Assembly: GCF_030272615.1 (NCBI RefSeq)
Contig: NC_081413.1
Span: 723,441,649-723,505,648, forward strand
DNA length: 64,000 bases
Direction: 5' to 3'
Source of the DNA: Cryptomeria japonica
Lineage: Eukaryota; Streptophyta; Pinopsida; Cupressales; Cupressaceae
The first letter of the stretch is position 1. The number at the start of each line of letters is the position of its first letter. Of this stretch, positions 58,841-64,000 are shown one piece after another. The translations under genes and the position numbers were made by a program. A model generated the notes under the pieces. The model made no database searches and was not told where the DNA came from. It was given only the letters and a program-made list of their open reading frames with translations.

Positions 58841-59832
58841 TCTCTTCATATTTTGAGATTTGTTACCTTTCTTTCATCATCATTACATAACAAAACACAT
58901 TTTATAATAAAATCTTTTTGTAATTTTCAATCACTTGTGAAATCTTATTTGACATTCATATATCTACTGTTAGAATTTTTGTTAACCAATTTCTTTTATT
59001 TTTCTCTTTTTTTCCTTTTTCTTACATTCAAATAAAAAGTACCCAAAAATTCTATAAACATTTATCATTGCTCCTCCAACAAATAAATTTAAAATTTGCA
59101 ATGGAAAAATTATTAGCCGATAGGCTTCTTAATGAGATCTTGCTCATGTATGGATGGCGGGGAATTTTGTCTCACACTGAGAAAAATGTCTCACGATCGT
59201 TTTTACTGGTGCTTTTTGCTTCTCACCATTTTCATTATTGATTTTTCCTGCTCATTATGTTGAGATTAATGGTACACCATACCATGTGATAAGCAATGAA
59301 TCATTTTCTACAACCCGATATTATCTATGAATGTAGAAAACTTATGTCTCTTACCGTCATCTGATTGGACAACCAAGAGATAAGGCCTGAAAAGTTAATG
59401 CTCTAGATTTAATTTACCCTGAAGAAGATTTTGTCATTAATGATTGCATTGTTGGTACATATCTCATGTGGCTAGAAATCAAGGATCAATTTAGCTAATA
59501 GGCTTCCCTTAGAGGAAGCTTGTGTACGCAAGTCAAAAAAGTTTTCTCAAGCCTGGAAATATTTTCTCCTATAGGAAAATAAAAACTAATGTGTTCTTTG
59601 CTAGTAGTCGATAGAATGTATCAATAGTCAAATCAATTCATACATCGATTGTCACAACAATATGGTGAATTAGATTGTGATATTTACAATGAATGTAAAG
59701 ATAACCGTACCTTTCTCACTGCCCCTAGCTCCTGCCGACTCTGGCACCATCCAAAATACTATTTACAAACCAACATTTTCGATTAGAAATTTGAAAAATC
59801 TTGCATCGAGCTCTCAAATCTAAAGCAACATA
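58841..59832. other. AT-rich stretch without recognised feature
   Basis: I see no convincing coding region, RNA gene or repeat relationship here. Short open stretches are unsupported. Confidence 0.4.
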
Positions 59833-60249
59833 GGGGAAGAGCACCAGTAGTTGAGCACCCTAACTTCGCGCTTCTCAAAATCTTACGTGCAAATTTCAAA
59901 TCACTACCAATTTTTTATAGTAGCTTACTTGGCAAGTCCCCTACTTATAACTAAGCTTTCAACACCACATCAACAAGTATGGTTCCACATCAACATGCTT
60001 TTTGCCAAGGTGTCCAAAACAACCCCCAAAAAAAGTGAGACCAATAGGCATCCAAAAGAGGCCCCAATAGTTGTGCAGTTGATATGGCATCACCGGATTG
60101 GTTACTTTTTACAATATTAGTACATTTCCTAATAAAAATTGATATTTTATGTTTCAAACAATAGGTTTTATTTGTTCAATTTTTGGAACAAAAGGTATCA
60201 ACAACCCTCACAACAATTGGTACATGCTCAACTACTGATGCTCTTGCCC
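59833..60249. mobile_element. MITE with 25-bp terminal inverted repeats
   Basis: The left end GGGGAAGAGCACCAGTAGTT (continuing GAGCA) and the reverse complement of the right end, GGGCAAGAGCATCAGTAGTT (continuing GAGCA), match at 23 of 25 positions. TA lies directly outside both ends (59,831-59,832 and 60,250-60,251). At 417 bp with no coding capacity it fits a miniature inverted-repeat element. A TA target duplication would point to the Tc1/Mariner group, though TA alone is weak evidence in AT-rich DNA. Confidence 0.75.
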
Positions 60250-60309
60250 TATATAGGCAGACTGGTTTTGGTTAGGAAATCTCTTCTTTTGTAAGGTTCT
60301 ATAAAAAAA

Positions 60310-60955
60310 TCTGTCAAACTACGTCGTTAACAGCCAACACAATTTGTGCAGAATCTTAAGATAAGTCACTTGCAATGGTTTCAATAATTTGTTCCGAATC
60401 TATCCATGTCATATCATTTTTGTTGTCTTTTATTTCATTCTAAAATAGTTTTGTGTATATCTCCCTCCCATCACTTCTTGGGTCGTCACTGGCACACCTC
60501 CTCCACCAATATATGGCACGGGTTTGATTTTTTTTCATGTCTAAGATAAAATTTGTATATGAATAAAGAGAATTATATATCACGAATAATTTCATATTAG
60601 TGATTATATACCATGGAATGGATTATTCCCAGTTTGTTTGGTTATGCATCTCTTCAAAGCCACGTAATATTTATCTAGTCACAAAGCAATGTCCTTCCCA
60701 TGATGTCATGCTTCGCAAATACTTTGTGTTTCCATGTTCCAATATGTTGGGTCTCGGTATTTAGAAGTGGATTAGGAAATAAAGGGGTTGCCTTGACAAA
60801 CAACATTTCCTACTGGGTCAACAACATGACACTTCTTTTACTATATATTAAAGTTTCATCTGCATGCAAGAGGACATGGACATCCTTTACATGGGAGACT
60901 TTGATGATATTAAACATTTTCTCAAGCTTGCCATTCCATCTGCATTCATGATCTC
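60310..60955 (-). pseudogene. Unidentified coding relic
   Basis: Two minus-strand stretches read like former protein sequence. From 60,955: NGKLEKMFNIIKVSHVKDVH then VLLHADETLIYSKRSVMLL, one in-frame TAG, then about 45 more codons to 60,684. From 60,516: YWWRRCASDDPRSDGREIYT, a stop, then NDMTWIDSEQIIETIASDLS, another stop and DSAQIVLAVNDVV. Composition and the rarity of stops suggest a decayed gene or transposase. I do not recognise the family. The MITE lies just beyond its 3' side. Confidence 0.3.
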
Positions 60956-63377
60956 ATATACTACTTTAACTTTTTAGCTGCAAAATTTGGTCCAAGTTAT
61001 CTACGTACTACTTCATAGCATTTATGTTGTTAATATGCTTCCTTTTATCTCTTCTCAATATTCAAATTTAATGAACACTATGTCAAATAGACCAGATCCA
61101 TTTTTATTCATCATACCATACCATAAGTTGGCAATGATGTATGGTAGATTATATTAGAATGTTTTTTAAACTTACTTTGTTGGTTCACAATTCGATGGGT
61201 ATCAACAACTTGTAGTGGTGGTCCTTTGAAATATGTATTCTCTTGTCAACGTTTTGTGCCAATTTATACCTCTATGACATGCCATTTGGCTATGTTTATC
61301 ATTGCAACTTTCTTGTCAATCTTATAAATTCTTTTTCAATTTCTCAAGCAGAGGATGAATTCTTTATATGTTACCTTTTGTCTGTCCAATTCAAACTTCA
61401 TAAGATATTGTCTTAAATTTGATGCAAATTATTAATGATATTCATCCGTTTTTCATCAAGAACTATATCAACTCCTTGTAGAAGTCATGTATGTCAGAAG
61501 GCTGAAAATTTGTATTGGAAGCACTACTTTTTTGCCAATTCCACATACAAGCAAAGGCACTACCATTTGATTGCCATCACTTGGAAGCCAAACACATGGT
61601 AGTTGAAATGAGCTAGAGGAATATCAAAATTGAATTATTGATAATAGTAGCAATCTTTGTCTTATTGATAGTGATGATATGTGCTTGAAGTTACCTACAT
61701 AGATTAATTTATGTTGTAACTGGCAAAGAGAGGCTATTTATAATATACTTTATTTCTCTTTGTTTTTGTGTACTTTGGTATTGTCATGGGAATACTTTCA
61801 CTTTCTGGTTCACTATTCTATGTGATGATTGTAATGTTGTGTTAGATGTTTTTATCTTTTGATTAGAAGACCTTTTGTCTTTCTTTATTATCTTATTTTT
61901 GTTTGGTTACAAATATTGGTTGGCCCTATTATTGTAAGAGCATTAAATAATAGTTGCACGTTGGATCCGTATATTTTATATTTCTTCAATGGGTATAAAG
62001 TATCATAGTAAGTAGTAGAAATATTTAGTTTGGAGTTTCATATATTTTTTATAAGTTGCAAAAAAACTTTTTTTTTAATTGTTCATATTTCACACATTAT
62101 ATTGTCTTTGTTATGTATATAATCGCTAATGAATAGGTTAGTTGAGAAGGTTTTAATTAAGAAATCTATTTGTTTAAAGTTTTGTTAAATATGTTATCTA
62201 AGTTAATTAATTTTGTGTATTCAATTTTTTTTTTTAAATCATTATTCTATTTTTAATGTTCAGTGCTTATGTATATATGATTTTTTTATTTTAAAGCATA
62301 TTTATAATTTAAAATCATTTATATTTAAAAATAATTTTGTTGTCCTAATGTCCAATGCTTAATATAGAGTTGTTTCTCAAATTTTCATTTCTTTTTTGTA
62401 GGACATATATATGAAGTTGCAACTTGCCTTTTTCATATTGTTTTTTAATTAAAAAATAAGCATTGTTGATTTATTTATTTGTCATATCTACTACACTTAT
62501 ATCATCATAACTTCTAACAAATTTGCAAACTAATTCTTATATCCAATAAATTATTTATTTACTTTGGACATCTTTAATAAATTACATTTTTTTTTCAATG
62601 TATTCGATTTTTAAATTGATTATGTAAAATTATTCAAGATTTTAAATACTTTTTGTTCACACTCAAATATGTGATTTTATTTCAATATTTTACTTCTAGA
62701 TGTGACCATGTAGATTATTTACGACTCATTGTTAAAATATGAACTTAATTATTTTATACATTGTACTAAATTATGCAATTCATATAAAAAAGTGTTATGG
62801 TAATTTGTCCTTGTTAATAATGAAAGACTGTAAATAATATTACCATTTTCTCCCTCTAGAATTAACATTTATTTTGGTTTTTTAGGTCATGGAAAAATTT
62901 CAACAACCTATTCAAATAATTGACATTTCAAGTAGTAGTTCAAAAGTCACTTCTCCATCACCATCAATATTTTTGATCTTGCTTGTCCTATCTACCTTTG
63001 ATCTTTCTTTTCCTATTGTATCCCATCTTTAACCTATCCTAACCCCATCCCTTCATCTTGGTCAAAACCATACAAGGCCTTTGCATACAATTGACATTCT
63101 CTTTTGAGCACTATTAAAAAATGAGAAAGAATCCATACAACATTATTATAAAGAAAGAAGAAGATTGCCTACAATTGCTCACACAATAAAAAGTTAATAT
63201 GCGTATGTATTTATGTGTACACTCTCATAAAATTATAGAGTTCTAATTATTCTCTTCTTTAATAGAGAAAAAATACTTGCAATAGCAAGTTGAATTATGT
63301 GCAATGACTTACACTCTCACAAAGTTATAGACTATTGATCATTCTCTTCTTTGACAGAGTATGCATTTTGTTTGTGG
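60956..63377. other. AT-rich region without recognised feature
   Basis: 2.4 kb, strongly AT-rich from about 61,900 to 62,850, with long T and A runs. No gene, RNA or repeat pair was found. Confidence 0.4.
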
Positions 63378-63805
63378 TGTTGTGTACCTAGGTCAGATCC
63401 CTTCTAGGGATAACCTAGTGCACAAAATGCCAAGTGGCCTATCTACCTTTGCATTTGGATATCTCAGTTGTATGAGTCTAATTTGGGGCAGGCCCTTTTT
63501 GGGCAAACCGTAACTTGTGATTAAGTTAAATATAACTTGCAATTAAGGGAGATTCATATGTAACTTGTAATATATAGGTCTGACCCTATCCTTAGTGCCA
63601 AAAGTATATGGCCGACTTGAAGTTTATTAGGAGGTATTGATTCATATATATGTAAGGTCGTGATTGCATCAATAGACATGGATTCAATAACATGGACATG
63701 TAGTGTGCTCAGGGGTGACGATAAGAGCTTTTTGTCTATGGTTGGGAAGGCAATAGATTTGATGTTTGCCTGTGGTTAACGAGCACTACCAATATAAAAT
63801 CAACA
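63378..63805 (+). repeat. Copia-type 5' LTR (left boundary uncertain)
   Basis: The right end ATATAAAATCAACA is followed directly by a tRNA-iMet primer-binding site, as in plant Copia elements. The left end is not proven: TGTTGTGTACCTAGG at 63,378 is the best TG start seen, giving about 428 bp. The element's interior continues beyond the window. Confidence 0.55.
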
Positions 63806-63822
63806 TGGTATTAGAGCGGGTT
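63806..63822 (+). other. Primer-binding site (tRNA-iMet) of the right-edge element
   Basis: TGGTATTAGAGCGGGTT differs from the common TGGTATCAGAGC site by one base in the first twelve and sits immediately after an LTR-like CA end. Confidence 0.75.
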
Positions 63823-64000
63823 CCTTCTACAGAGCCTGATCACTTGAAGGTAGATCCTCTTCTTTTGAGGGAGCTCAATCAAAGTAATTTGCAGACTGAG
63901 AAATCTAAGTGCAGGCAAAAAGTCGATTATTGAGCCTCTCAACTCAGACATGAGCATCACATATGCTCTGCGATGAGTAATAACCATTGAGGTGTCGATG
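63823..64000 (+). mobile_element. Start of internal region of a Copia-type element, cut by window edge
   Basis: The 178 bases after the primer-binding site precede any recognisable gag. An in-frame gag start cannot be chosen from this much sequence. Confidence 0.4.

Noticed and set aside
59851-60120. Plus-strand 89-codon frame
   Set aside because: It lies wholly inside the MITE and shows no domain.
62050-62640. Promoter or matrix-attachment region suggested by AT-rich runs
   Set aside because: AT-richness alone is not evidence; no associated gene was found.

Overview
The window looks like intergenic DNA from a large, repeat-rich seed-plant nuclear genome. A gymnosperm, probably a conifer, is favoured but not proven. 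The evidence is nested Ty3/gypsy elements (a chromodomain element and a Tat-type element with two RNase H domains), Copia-type LTRs, a plastid elongation factor G pseudogene, a PPR pseudogene and AT-rich filler. I see no intact host gene. Every long coding region belongs to a decayed retrotransposon.

Layout. (1) 1-21,943: element E, arranged LTR-internal-LTR-internal-LTR on the minus strand, with LTRs at 1-1,163, 16,447-17,639 and 20,777-21,943. It carries only gag-like remnants. Its first internal region is split by an unidentified insertion F (2,280-14,358, apparent 9-bp target duplication). F is itself split by element D (3,740-12,113, 977/978-bp LTRs), a non-autonomous relative of element B carrying a long GGAT-rich, Pro/Ser-rich reading frame. 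(2) 21,944-28,364: no active gene. It holds degenerate CCCTAA-like motifs, a ~530-bp dispersed repeat in two copies, a Copia 3' LTR and a PPR pseudogene. (3) 28,365-58,840: two tandem ~1.37-1.43-kb copies of a plastid EF-G pseudogene. The first copy is split by a 27.7-kb nest: a small non-autonomous LTR element C (target duplication CAAAT), into whose internal region chromovirus A inserted (29,459-38,072, target GGGAC) and into whose right LTR Tat element B inserted (from 39,772, target CTAAA). A ~2.95-kb block of this nest is repeated at 52,018-54,973, next to a solo LTR of B (54,974-56,408). (4) 58,841-64,000: AT-rich DNA with a 417-bp MITE (59,833-60,249), an unidentified coding relic, and at the right edge a Copia-type 5' LTR with its tRNA-iMet primer-binding site.

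How the parts relate. B carries the complete Tat domain order (gag, protease, G-patch, RT, RNase H, second RNase H, integrase) but is broken by stops. D and E share B's LTR terminus and polypurine-tract pattern but lack pol, so they were probably mobilised by a B-like element. The inspected stops and catalytic changes in A and B are mostly explained by C-to-T (or G-to-A) transitions, as expected for methylated, silenced elements. Insertion order: EF-G pseudogene duplication, then C, then A and B, then the local duplication and loss of B's interior in one copy.
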